A stretch of 64,000 nt of DNA from Alcaligenes aquatilis (lineage in GTDB: Bacteria > Pseudomonadota > Gammaproteobacteria > Burkholderiales > Burkholderiaceae_B): contig NZ_CP022390.1 of assembly GCF_003076515.1 (NCBI RefSeq), positions 3,294,572-3,358,571 on the forward strand, in the 5' to 3' direction. This document shows positions 17,482 through 25,450 of the stretch, in pieces (positions within the stretch are counted from its first letter, which is position 1; every line of letters begins with the position of its first letter). The position numbers were made by a program, and so were the translations under genes. Under the pieces are notes generated by a model. The model did no database searches, was not told the DNA's origin, and was given only the letters and a program-made list of their open reading frames with translations.

Positions 17482-17921
17482 CTGCCTATCCCGTGATTTT
17501 GCTGTTCCATCTGTTTGCCGCCCTGTTTTTTATTGGCACGGTGTTCTTTGAAGTCCTGATGCTGGAAGGCATACGCAAGCACGTTCCACGAGAGGCCATG
17601 CGTACATTGGAGATTGCGATTGGTGACCGTGCCCGCCGCATCATGCCCTGGGTTCTGTTGGTTCTGTACAGCGCCGGGATAGGTTTGGCCTGGCATCACC
17701 GCGCGGCGCTGGCCCATCCTTTTGATAACACTTTGGGTCTGTTCCTGACCATCAAGATTCTGTTGGCGCTGAGCGTTTTTGCTCACTTTCTGACCGCCAT
17801 GACCTTGCGACGCACCGGACGCCTGAAGTCCATCCATTTCAAGCGCATTCACCTAAGCGTGTTCTGTCACATGGTCGGGATCGTGATCCTGGCCAAGACC
17901 ATGTTTTATCTGCACTGGTAA
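17478..17921 (+). CDS. Small CopD-like membrane protein in the uptake operon
   Basis: A 147-residue protein with four hydrophobic helices and conserved histidines (LLFHLFAALFFIGTVFFEV; ALSVFAHFLTAM; IHLSVFCHMVGIVILAKTMF). The arrangement resembles CopD-type or cytochrome-b-like small membrane proteins, which may bind heme or copper. It is coupled to the ATPase by an ATGA overlap and lies 23 bases before the TonB receptor. The role is unknown; one possibility is electron or metal handling, for example reduction of an imported metal complex at the membrane. Confidence 0.6.
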   Translation: MTAYPVILLFHLFAALFFIGTVFFEVLMLEGIRKHVPREAMRTLEIAIGDRARRIMPWVLLVLYSAGIGLAWHHRAALAHPFDNTLGLFLTIKILLALSVFAHFLTAMTLRRTGRLKSIHFKRIHLSVFCHMVGIVILAKTMFYLHW

Positions 17922-17944
17922 TTTCACTTTCTATCGAGAATACG

Positions 17945-20053
17945 ATGTCACACGTTCCTGTATTGCGTCGGCTGACGGTCAGCCTGGCGCTGGGAGGGCT
18001 GTGGTCGGGCGCCGCCTGGGCCGAGCCGTCTACCTCCACCTTGTCTCCCATTGTCATCAAGGCGCCTGTTGGGCAAAGCGTGCTGCAGGCTGATCTGCGA
18101 CAAGAGAAAGCCCGTTTGGATGCCGTGCCTGGTGGTACTAATTTGATCCAGCCGCAGGAAGAGCTGCGTCTGGTGACTTTGCGCGATGCTCTGGACTATC
18201 AGCCCGGTCTGGTGGTGCAGGATTTTTTTGGTGGCATTGATCAGCCACGGCTCAATATCCGGGGTTCGGGCATTCAAAGTAATCCGGTCAATCGAGGTGT
18301 TTTGTTGTTGCAAGATGGCCTGCCTTTGAACGAGGCGGATGGCTCGTTTGTGATTGGTTTTCTGGAACCGCGTAACAGTTCCCTGATCAGTGTGCGCCGA
18401 GGTGCAAATGCCTTGTCGGCCAGTGCGACCACCTTGGGTGGTGAGCTGGATTTCCGTTCCATGAGCGGCACGCAAGGCGACACCATCAGCGTGGAAGGCG
18501 GCAGCTTTGGGCGTCTGGGTTTGTATGCGGCCAAGGGTTTTCAGACGGACGAATTCGATGGGCGCTTGGCTGTCAGCCATGACAAGGCCGATGGCTATCG
18601 CCATCACTCGGATTCCGAGCGTACGAATGTGCAGGGCAATATTGGCTTCAAACGCGGGCAGTTCGAGAACCGCACCTACCTGTCTTATGTGGATTTGAAG
18701 TTTGATATTCCCAATGTGGTCCCGCGTGAACGTCTCTACAGCGATCCGCGCAGTGTGATGGGTGATTACGACACGCCGCAGGACAGGGCGGCGAATGTCT
18801 ATAAGCGTGACCCGAATCGCAAGGCCACGCAGTTCCGCTTGGCTAACCGCAGCTATTGGGGAACGGAGGAGTTCAACCAGACCGTGGGCCTGTACTGGCA
18901 GACCGTGGACGATACTTTTACGAATCCGCAAGTGTCCTCGCCCACCAAAGGGCATACCTATGGGGCGCAATGGCAGGTAGCGGGCCGTGAAGGCAGCCTG
19001 GATTATCGCTTGGCGCTGGACTGGGCGCGCAGTGATATGGATCGTGAGCTGTACGCGGTTAATCCCGCCAATGGCAGCCGCGCCTTGTTTTTTGGGGACT
19101 ATCGCCTGCGTGCTGAAAACCGCAATGCGCTCTTGGGCTTGAGCTGGAATGTGGCACCCCAGTGGACGGTGGTGGGGGATGTGAAGTACAGCCAGGCGAT
19201 TCGTGACGCGCGCAATCGTTTGGGTGGCGAGACCTTGGATCAGAAATGGTCGTATGCCAGCCCGAAACTGGGCGTGGTGTGGCAGCCGTCCGAGGATTTG
19301 CGGGTGTTTGCCAATGTCAGCCGCAGTCATGAGGCGCCTACGTATTGGGAGATCATCAGTGCGCAAGTGCCGCAGCCCATGAATGTGCGTTCGGCAGTGA
19401 CGGGGCTGACGGAATTGAATGTGCAAAAGGCCACGACTTTTGAGTTGGGCGGAGCCGGGCGTTTGGGTAGTGGCGAGTCGGCGGTGGACTGGTCCTTGGC
19501 TGTGTATCGCAGCAATGTGAAAGATGAGCTGATGGCTGTCAGTGATGCGACGGGGGCGTCGTCAGTGACGTTCAACTATGGCGATCGCACACGGCACCAG
19601 GGGGTGGAAGCGGGTTTGAGCGGTTCTTTGCCTGCTCCGGCGGCAGGACGTTGGGACTATCGCCTGTCCTATACCTACAGCGATTTCCGTTTCCGTGGGG
19701 GCGAGTATGAGGGCAATCGCATTGCCGGGGTGCCCAAGCATTTGCTGGGGGCAGAGCTGATGTATCGCCGTGGTGGCTGGCGCTTTGGGCCGAACCTGCG
19801 CTGGCTGGCTTCGGATACGCCGACCAATCATCAGAATGTGCAAGGCACGCATCAAAATGCGTATGCCATTTGGGGATTCAAAGTTGCCTATCAGCATGAC
19901 AAGCATTGGAGTGCGTATCTGATGGCAGATAACATTTTTGATAAGACTTACGCCAGCAGTTATGTGATTCGTCGCTCGGCTTCGGAGGCGATGCCCACGT
20001 ATCTGGCGGGCAATGGCAGGAGTTTTTTTGGTGGGGTGAAATATAACTTCTGA
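17945..20053 (+). CDS. TonB-dependent outer membrane receptor
   Basis: A 702-residue receptor with a signal peptide (about 1-26), a TonB-box-like stretch (STLSPIVIKAP), a plug domain (about 40-160; LRDALDYQPGLVVQDFFG, QPRLNIRGSGIQSNPVNRG, ISVRRGANALSASATTLGG) and a 22-strand barrel ending in aromatic GGVKYNF. The barrel contains receptor-like stretches such as IPNVVPRERL. No extra N-terminal signalling domain is present, so it does not drive a FecIR-type cascade. As last gene of a Fur-box operon with a complete ABC importer, it supplies the outer membrane step of the same uptake route. The substrate cannot be named. Confidence 0.92.
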   Translation: MSHVPVLRRLTVSLALGGLWSGAAWAEPSTSTLSPIVIKAPVGQSVLQADLRQEKARLDAVPGGTNLIQPQEELRLVTLRDALDYQPGLVVQDFFGGIDQPRLNIRGSGIQSNPVNRGVLLLQDGLPLNEADGSFVIGFLEPRNSSLISVRRGANALSASATTLGGELDFRSMSGTQGDTISVEGGSFGRLGLYAAKGFQTDEFDGRLAVSHDKADGYRHHSDSERTNVQGNIGFKRGQFENRTYLSYVDLKFDIPNVVPRERLYSDPRSVMGDYDTPQDRAANVYKRDPNRKATQFRLANRSYWGTEEFNQTVGLYWQTVDDTFTNPQVSSPTKGHTYGAQWQVAGREGSLDYRLALDWARSDMDRELYAVNPANGSRALFFGDYRLRAENRNALLGLSWNVAPQWTVVGDVKYSQAIRDARNRLGGETLDQKWSYASPKLGVVWQPSEDLRVFANVSRSHEAPTYWEIISAQVPQPMNVRSAVTGLTELNVQKATTFELGGAGRLGSGESAVDWSLAVYRSNVKDELMAVSDATGASSVTFNYGDRTRHQGVEAGLSGSLPAPAAGRWDYRLSYTYSDFRFRGGEYEGNRIAGVPKHLLGAELMYRRGGWRFGPNLRWLASDTPTNHQNVQGTHQNAYAIWGFKVAYQHDKHWSAYLMADNIFDKTYASSYVIRRSASEAMPTYLAGNGRSFFGGVKYNF

Positions 20054-20119
20054 TCGTTTTGATGTTTTGGTTTTTGGGGATTGCTTAACGATTAGGTAGG
20101 AATTGTCTCAGTGAAGACG

Positions 20120-20349
20120 CCCCTCTGGCCTGCGCCGGGGCCTGGGGGCTTGAGCACTTGCCGGTGCTGCGCACCGGTCCCCTTGGCCAGAGATCAGGCA
20201 GGGCGCACCCAGAACTCACCCGGTACTTGGTCCCCCGGACCAAGTGCAAGCGTCGGGTTCAAACAACTGGGTGCTTGTACCCCTGCCTGATCTCCCGCCT
20301 GCGGCAAGCGCTCTGAATCGCCCCAAGGCCCCGGCGCAGGCCAGAGGGG
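20120..20349. repeat. Very long nested inverted repeat (about 230 bp)
   Basis: The outer arms 20120-20149 and 20320-20349 are complementary at 29 of 30 positions. Inside them GAGCACTTGCC pairs with GGCAAGCGCTC (10 of 11). AGATCAGGCAGG (20191-20202) plus CACCCAG pairs with CTGGGTG plus CCTGCCTGATCT (to 20293). At the tip ACTTGGTCC-CCC-GGACCAAGT (20225-20245) is a perfect 9-bp hairpin. A side hairpin CCGGTG/CACCGG lies at 20161-20177. Together they form one cruciform-like structure. It resembles MITE or REP-type elements but carries no gene. Confidence 0.85.
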
Positions 20350-20424
20350 CTCTCAGGGAATTCATGCCTTAGGAGGGCTGACTCTGGGCTTTTGATTTGG
20401 GCTTTCATTGCGCGATGCTTTGGA

Positions 20425-20488
20425 GACTTCACGACTTCACGACTTCACGACTTCACGACTTCACGACTTCACGACTTCACGACTTCAC
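20425..20488. repeat. Tandem repeat, eight copies of GACTTCAC
   Basis: The 8-bp unit GACTTCAC is repeated eight times without change from 20425 to 20488, flanked by GGA and GGCTTTATGG. A perfect array of this kind is likely to vary in copy number between strains. It lies about 75 bases beyond the palindrome and about 300 bases before the HTH gene. Confidence 0.95.
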
Positions 20489-20784
20489 GGCTTTATGGCG
20501 CTGTGCTTGGGTGGCCCTAGGCCTTCATGTATCTAGACGTGGTGTCGTGTGGTTTGGTTGTTGCTGTTGTTGTTGTTGTTGATATGCGCCGTGCTGTGTT
20601 TTGGACGAGTGCCTCTGAACGTGTTCAGGGGCATTTTTTATGGTTTGTGTGGGCGTATTTTTTTGATCAGGATCAGTCGGGAGGGCGGGCAGGGGGCACT
20701 TTCAGAATTATCTGACAGATCAGGGTGGAGCGAGCCGGTAAGTTCATGGTTCACCGTCACCTTACATCCCTAGATTTGTCAGCC

Positions 20785-21204
20785 ATGATGAACACGTATT
20801 TATTGACCACTGAAGATACCGATCCTCGCACATTGCCCGAGCAGGCGGTGTTGTATGCCCATCTGTTGACACGCGATGCCATGAAAGACGAGTGTGTGCG
20901 CAAGCTGGTGGTCGCACCGCGTTTTGTGCGTTCGGATAAAGGGATTCCGTATGCGGTGCTCAAGGATATGCGCACGCATCGCTGGACTTTGATTCGAGCC
21001 TGGCGCGAGTATCTGGAGATCAAGCGCGAACGCCTGGCCGGCCGGCTGGGGATCAGTGTGGCGGAATATAACGTGATCGAGAAAGGTCTTGTTCCGTTGA
21101 GCCAGGCTATGTTGGCTCTTCTGGCGCAGGGAATGGGTCTGGACGAGACGCAGTTGCAGGTGTCTACGTATCAGCCCGTGCTGGACCCGTTGGCCTTGAG
21201 CTAG
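20785..21204 (+). CDS. Small helix-turn-helix protein
   Basis: A protein of about 139 residues starting MMNTYLLTTEDTDPRTLPEQ. The C-terminal half holds an XRE-like helix-turn-helix (IKRERLAGRLGISVAEYNVIEKG, about residues 78-100). The N-terminal half (LYAHLLTRDAMKDECVRKLVV) is not a domain I recognise. The start at 20785 is chosen among several; there is no strong Shine-Dalgarno. No toxin-like partner lies next to it, although it is antitoxin-sized. A good terminator follows. Function unknown, probably DNA-binding. Confidence 0.65.
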   Translation: MMNTYLLTTEDTDPRTLPEQAVLYAHLLTRDAMKDECVRKLVVAPRFVRSDKGIPYAVLKDMRTHRWTLIRAWREYLEIKRERLAGRLGISVAEYNVIEKGLVPLSQAMLALLAQGMGLDETQLQVSTYQPVLDPLALS

Positions 21205-21285
21205 AGCCAACGGGATAAAGAAGAAAGCTGTCACAGGAAAGAGCAGGCACAGAGAGCAGGCTGTACTTGGCTCTGAAGCAGGTCT

Positions 21286-21325
21286 GGCCCCATCACGTCA
21301 AAAGCGCGATGGGGCCGGTTTTTTT
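21286..21325 (+). terminator. Rho-independent terminator after the HTH gene
   Basis: GGCCCCATC (21286-21294) pairs with GATGGGGCC (21308-21316) around a 13-base loop, followed by GG and seven T residues. It ends the plus-strand transcript just before the convergent nitrilase gene. Confidence 0.85.
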
Positions 21326-21346
21326 GAGGGGCGAGATGCAGTGGTT

Positions 21347-22297
21347 TTATTCGCCCGAGTCTTCGGTTTGCAGTTTCACAACCTGTTTGGCGCGGGTGTC
21401 GACATGCAGGGAGAAGATGTCAGGGCGCGAGTAGTGGCCGTAGACGTCAAAGTCCAGATTGGCCTGTTTGAGTAGGTCCATATCCAGCTCGGCGTACAGT
21501 TCGGTTTCTTCGTCAAACACCGGGCCGGCCAGCACTTCGCCGGTGGGGCTGACGATCATGCTGCCGCCGTGCATGACGTAGCTGTCTGGCGCAAATTCGC
21601 CGGGTAGAGCAAACTCTTTCTGGAAGGATTCGGGGTAGTTGTTCAGGCGGATAGCCTGGCAGGCGGACAGCACAAATACACGGCCTTCAACGGCGATGTG
21701 AATCATGGATGAGGCCCAGGTGGGACGGTCGTCTGCCGTGGGAGTGCAGTACAGCTCGGTGCCTTGGGCATACATGGTCTGACGCAGGGCCGGCATGTAG
21801 TTTTCCCAGCAGATCACCTTGCCGATGCGACCCATGGGAGTATCGACGGTACCCAGGGTGGAGCCATCGCCAAAGCCCCAGACCAGACGCTCCTGGCCTG
21901 TCGGCATCAGTTTGCGGTGGATACCCACCACGCCTTGGCCGGGAGCCAGTGTCAGCGCGGTGCAGTACAGGGTACGGCCCATTTTTTCGATCACACCCAT
22001 CACGGTGTACACACCGGTTTGAGTGACGGCATCGGCCAGTGCTTCCAGCTCAGGGCCGCCCAGGGTGACGGCGCCTTCTACATACATCTGGTAGAGGGCC
22101 CGGCCCTCGGGACGACGGTTGCCGATGACGCTGCCAAAGCTGATGCCTTTGGGGTATCCCCCCAGAAAGGCTTCAGGAAAGACAGCCAGGGTGGCGCCGT
22201 TGGCAGCCACGCGCTGCAAGATGGCAGCGGCTTTTTCGACACTGCTGGCAGAGTCAAACGGGATGGACGCCGCTTGTATAACAGCAACTTTGCTCAT
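21347..22297 (-). CDS. Nitrilase
   Basis: A 316-residue carbon-nitrogen hydrolase of the true nitrilase branch. The catalytic triad can be read: Glu in VFPEAFLGGYPKG, Lys in HRKLMPTGQER, and Cys in VICWENYMP (about residue 166). The ATG at 22297 follows AAAGGAGAG; upstream in-frame codons would run into the MFS gene. Nitrilases turn R-CN into the carboxylic acid and ammonia in the cytoplasm. It lies 20 bases after the MHS-type transporter gene, which may import the nitrile or export the acid. The active-site context differs from the Alcaligenes faecalis JM3 arylacetonitrilase as I recall it (CCWEHLSP there), so the substrate class is uncertain. Confidence 0.9.
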   Translation of the reverse strand: MSKVAVIQAASIPFDSASSVEKAAAILQRVAANGATLAVFPEAFLGGYPKGISFGSVIGNRRPEGRALYQMYVEGAVTLGGPELEALADAVTQTGVYTVMGVIEKMGRTLYCTALTLAPGQGVVGIHRKLMPTGQERLVWGFGDGSTLGTVDTPMGRIGKVICWENYMPALRQTMYAQGTELYCTPTADDRPTWASSMIHIAVEGRVFVLSACQAIRLNNYPESFQKEFALPGEFAPDSYVMHGGSMIVSPTGEVLAGPVFDEETELYAELDMDLLKQANLDFDVYGHYSRPDIFSLHVDTRAKQVVKLQTEDSGE

Positions 22298-22317
22298 AAC
22301 TAGCTCTCCTTTAAAAG

Positions 22318-23640
22318 TCAGCCTGCGGACAAGTCCACGTTTTTGGTTTCGGGCAGGCGGGTATACAGGATCAGGAAGCACACCAGGGATACGGCAGCCA
22401 GGTACCAGGCCGGTACGTTCGGGTTACCGGTGTACTGGATCAGGGCAGCGGCAATGAAGGGGCCTGGGCCGGCCAGCAGTGCCGACGAGACGTTGTGACC
22501 CAGGGCAGCGCCGGTGGAGCGGATCGAGGCCGGGAATACCTCTACCAGCAGCACCACGTTCATGACGGCGGAAATGGCGACTAGAAAAGCCAGGATAGTC
22601 AGGCTCAACAGGATCAGAGCCGGTTTGCCGGTATTCATCATGAGAAAAATCGGGTAGGCCATGATGGTCAGGCCAGCGGCGGCGAACAAGGCCAGTTTGC
22701 GACGACCGTAGTGGTCCGAGAAACGGCCAACCAGCGGGTGCAAAATGCAATACACCACCAACGCGGCGCTACATAGCCACAGAGCGTTTGTCTTGCCCAT
22801 GCCCAGAACGGAAACCAGGTGGTTATTGGCGTAGGTGATGAAGTAGTACAGCGACACCAGAAACAGCGCGGAGAAAGCAAAGGACAGTACAAAGGCGTTG
22901 AACTTGTCCTTGGGCGAGACGCGCTCCAGGGTGTTGTTGGCTTTCTTTTCCTGCAGCTCGTGGTAGATGGGGGTGTCGTTCAGTTTGCGACGAATAAACA
23001 CCGCAATGAAGGTCATCACAATGGACAACACGAAAGGTACACGCCAGCCCCAGTTGTAAACCTGCTCTTGGCTCAGATTGGCGTTGATGGCGGCGGCCGT
23101 GGCAGTCCCCACCAGAAAGGCGATACCGGCCGTGAAGGTCACCACGCTGGCGGCGCTGGCGCGACGATTGGCGGGGGCGCTTTCCACCAGGAAAATACCG
23201 GCGGCCGACCACTCACCGCCCACCATCATCCCTTGTAGAAAGCGCAGAATGACTAACAGGATGGGAGCGGCAATGCCGATGGTGGCATAGCCGGGCAGCA
23301 GACCAATCAAGGTGGTAAAGACGCCCATGCCAAAAACGGTAATCATCAGCACGGTCTTGCGGCCAAAGCGGTCGCCAATGGGCCCCAGAATCAGGGCGCC
23401 AAAGGGACGCGAGACAAAGCCCACCGCGAACACGGCCAAGGACGACAAGAGGGAAACGCCCGTGGCGTCAGAGGGAAAGTAAATGCTGCCGATAACGGCT
23501 GCAAAGTAGCCGTAAATTGCGAAATCAAACCATTCCATAAAGTTGCCGATACCCACGGCAAGCACTTGTTTTCGACTTAGGGCCGGCTGGCCTGGAGGGG
23601 GCGAATTGGCATGTGAAGGGGCGATGGTAGCAGTGCCCAT
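22318..23640 (-). CDS. MFS transporter, metabolite:H+ symporter (MHS) type
   Basis: A 440-residue transporter with 12 predicted helices. It carries the MHS-type N-terminus VGIGNFMEWFDFAIYGYFA and the MFS loop motif GDRFGRKTVLM between helices 2 and 3. MHS proteins import small carboxylates or betaines with protons. The gene is the first of a two-gene minus-strand unit with the nitrilase and is divergent from a LysR regulator, so both genes are probably induced by the same compound. The start is at 23638-23640; the proline-rich cytoplasmic N-terminus is plausible. Confidence 0.92.
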   Translation of the reverse strand: MGTATIAPSHANSPPPGQPALSRKQVLAVGIGNFMEWFDFAIYGYFAAVIGSIYFPSDATGVSLLSSLAVFAVGFVSRPFGALILGPIGDRFGRKTVLMITVFGMGVFTTLIGLLPGYATIGIAAPILLVILRFLQGMMVGGEWSAAGIFLVESAPANRRASAASVVTFTAGIAFLVGTATAAAINANLSQEQVYNWGWRVPFVLSIVMTFIAVFIRRKLNDTPIYHELQEKKANNTLERVSPKDKFNAFVLSFAFSALFLVSLYYFITYANNHLVSVLGMGKTNALWLCSAALVVYCILHPLVGRFSDHYGRRKLALFAAAGLTIMAYPIFLMMNTGKPALILLSLTILAFLVAISAVMNVVLLVEVFPASIRSTGAALGHNVSSALLAGPGPFIAAALIQYTGNPNVPAWYLAAVSLVCFLILYTRLPETKNVDLSAG

Positions 23641-23743
23641 AGAGGTCTCCTCGAGCGGGGCAGATAAATACCTGACCCTTATTGTGGTTGTGGGTGATTT
23701 TTAGTCTAATCAAGCCAAATAATTATTCAAACTAATTAGAAAA

Positions 23744-24676
23744 ATGGCTTCAATTAATATTGCTAATATCAGGCGCGTGGATTTGAACCTGCTGCTGGTG
23801 TTTCAGTGCTTGATGAACGAGCGCAGCGTCACCAAAGCCGCCAATGCCTTGTTTCTGACCCAGGGTGCGGTCAGTGCGTCCTTGCGCAAGTTGCGGGTGG
23901 TCTTTAACGACGAGTTGTTCACGCGTGGCTCGCACGGAATGACGCCTACGCATCGTGCCTTGGAGATTGCCCCGCAGATATCCGAAGCCTTGAAAAGCAT
24001 TTCGGCGCTGGTCACCTCCGATCAAGAGTTTGATCCACGACGCTCCAGTCGGGTTTTTCGTATTGCCTTGTCTGACGATCTGGAAAATATGCTGGCCAAA
24101 CGCATGATTCGCATGGCTGACGAGCAGGGCTGGACGATCGGCTTTTCTTTCTATCAAACCAACAGCTATTTATGGCCGCAAAGCATGCAAGAGCATGGGG
24201 CGGATCTGGCGATCTGTTCCAGCCCCAAATTCCTGAGCACCATGCACAAGTCTCAAGTGCTGTTTCCTGCCTCATATATCTGCATATACGATAAGGAGTC
24301 CATCCAGTTTTCGACGCCTATTAGCAAGCAGGAGTATCTGCATGCCCATCATGGACGCGTGTCTTTTGATGGCTTGCGGGGTTTTGTGGATGAGCTATTT
24401 GATGCCGAGCGTCTGCAGCGCAAGGTCAAGGCCTCGTTCACTCATTTTTCCGGCGCGATCAACGCGATTATTGGCAGCCCTTTGGTGCTGACCATGCCTG
24501 ATTACGCCGCCCGCTCTTTTGCCGAGTGCAATAGCCGCCTGGCTGTCTCTCCCGTCCCGTTGCGTGTCCCGTCGTTTGTGGTGTCCATGATTTGGGATAT
24601 CAACAAAGAGCACGATGAGCAAAGTCGCTGGTTACGTCGTTTTGTACTGGAGCTGACCGAACCCATTAGCGCGTAA
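23744..24676 (+). CDS. LysR-family transcriptional regulator
   Basis: A 310-residue LysR regulator. The N-terminal winged helix (about 12-70) shows LNLLLVFQCLMNERSVTKAANALFLTQGAVSASLRKLR, in the manner of NodD/SyrM-like members. A PBP2-type effector domain follows. It is divergent from the MFS-nitrilase genes across a 103-base AT-rich gap. That gap contains ATAATTAT-like dyads and CTAATTAG next to its own start, typical of a shared LysR operator. By analogy it would activate the transporter/nitrilase genes in response to the substrate and repress itself. Confidence 0.9.
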   Translation: MASINIANIRRVDLNLLLVFQCLMNERSVTKAANALFLTQGAVSASLRKLRVVFNDELFTRGSHGMTPTHRALEIAPQISEALKSISALVTSDQEFDPRRSSRVFRIALSDDLENMLAKRMIRMADEQGWTIGFSFYQTNSYLWPQSMQEHGADLAICSSPKFLSTMHKSQVLFPASYICIYDKESIQFSTPISKQEYLHAHHGRVSFDGLRGFVDELFDAERLQRKVKASFTHFSGAINAIIGSPLVLTMPDYAARSFAECNSRLAVSPVPLRVPSFVVSMIWDINKEHDEQSRWLRRFVLELTEPISA

Positions 24677-24742
24677 AGCGCGGTCAATAAGGTCCAGCGG
24701 CGTACTATTGCTTCTGTTCTGTTTTCTTTTTTACTATCCGCC

Positions 24743-25426
24743 ATGCGAATTTTATTGATTGAAGACGAGCCTGACTTGGCCCTGTGGCTGACCCGCAGCT
24801 TGCAAAAGAAAGGGTTTTCGGTTGAGTGGTCCAACGACGGGATGGTGGCCTATCACCGTCTGCAGGTCGAGGAATTTGATGCGCTGGTTCTGGACTTGGG
24901 TTTGCCGGGCATGGATGGGCGCACCTTGCTGGCCCGCTTGCGCTCGGAGGATAACCGTACTCCTGTGTTGATTCTCACGGCGCGTGATTCTTTGCAGGAG
25001 CGGGTAGAAGCGCTGGAGTGTGGTGCCGACGATTTTCTGCCCAAGCCGTTTCGTATTGAAGAGCTGGTGGCCCGCGTCAACGCCTTGATTCGTCGTAGCC
25101 GTGGCAAGGACAAGCCCCGTATGGCGTGTGCCAGCCTGGTCTATGACTTGTCCACACAGCGTTTTACGCTGGACGGTGCGCTCTTGTCCGTGTCACCGCG
25201 TGAGGCCGAGGTATTGCGCATTCTGGTGCAGCGTAGTGGTGAGCCTGTGAACAAGCAGTTCATTTTGGACCGGCTCAATGAGAAAGATGAAGATGAAATC
25301 AATATCGAGGCTATCGAGGTGCTGGTGCATCGTTTGCGCAAAAAGCTGCAGGCCTCGGATGTCCACATCATTACCTTGCGCGGCATAGGCTATTGCCTGG
25401 AGCCGGTCAGCGAAGATGAACCGTAA
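24743..25426 (+). CDS. tctD: Two-component response regulator TctD
   Basis: A 227-residue OmpR/PhoB-type regulator. The receiver domain has the acidic pair E7-D8, phosphorylated D51 (VLDLGLPG), the TARD threonine and the conserved lysine of PKPF. The C-terminal winged helix (about 125-220) includes VSPREAEVLRIL and RGIGYCL. It precedes a histidine kinase gene and tctCBA in the standard order, in which TctD activates transport genes for citrate or related carboxylates. The gap to tctE is 24 bases with its own AGGAG. Confidence 0.9.
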   Translation: MRILLIEDEPDLALWLTRSLQKKGFSVEWSNDGMVAYHRLQVEEFDALVLDLGLPGMDGRTLLARLRSEDNRTPVLILTARDSLQERVEALECGADDFLPKPFRIEELVARVNALIRRSRGKDKPRMACASLVYDLSTQRFTLDGALLSVSPREAEVLRILVQRSGEPVNKQFILDRLNEKDEDEINIEAIEVLVHRLRKKLQASDVHIITLRGIGYCLEPVSEDEP

Positions 25427-25450
25427 GTTCATGTCTTTGCAGGAGCCTCT

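Larger units (their letters stand above)
20054..20784. other. Gene-poor region with palindrome and tandem repeats
   Basis: About 730 bases between the TonB receptor and a small HTH gene. It contains a long nested palindrome (20120-20349, possibly extending to 20100-20364), eight copies of an 8-bp unit (20425-20488), a GTT-rich trinucleotide run (about 20555-20582) and no convincing gene. Short open frames over the repeats are translations of the repeats. Confidence 0.6.

Noticed and set aside
17948-19426. A 492-residue minus-strand frame opposite the TonB receptor
   Set aside because: Shadow frame caused by high GC codon bias; the plus-strand receptor is clearly real.
20397-20773. Short frames across the tandem repeat and GTT run
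   Set aside because: They translate the repeats only, overlap each other and lack start signals.
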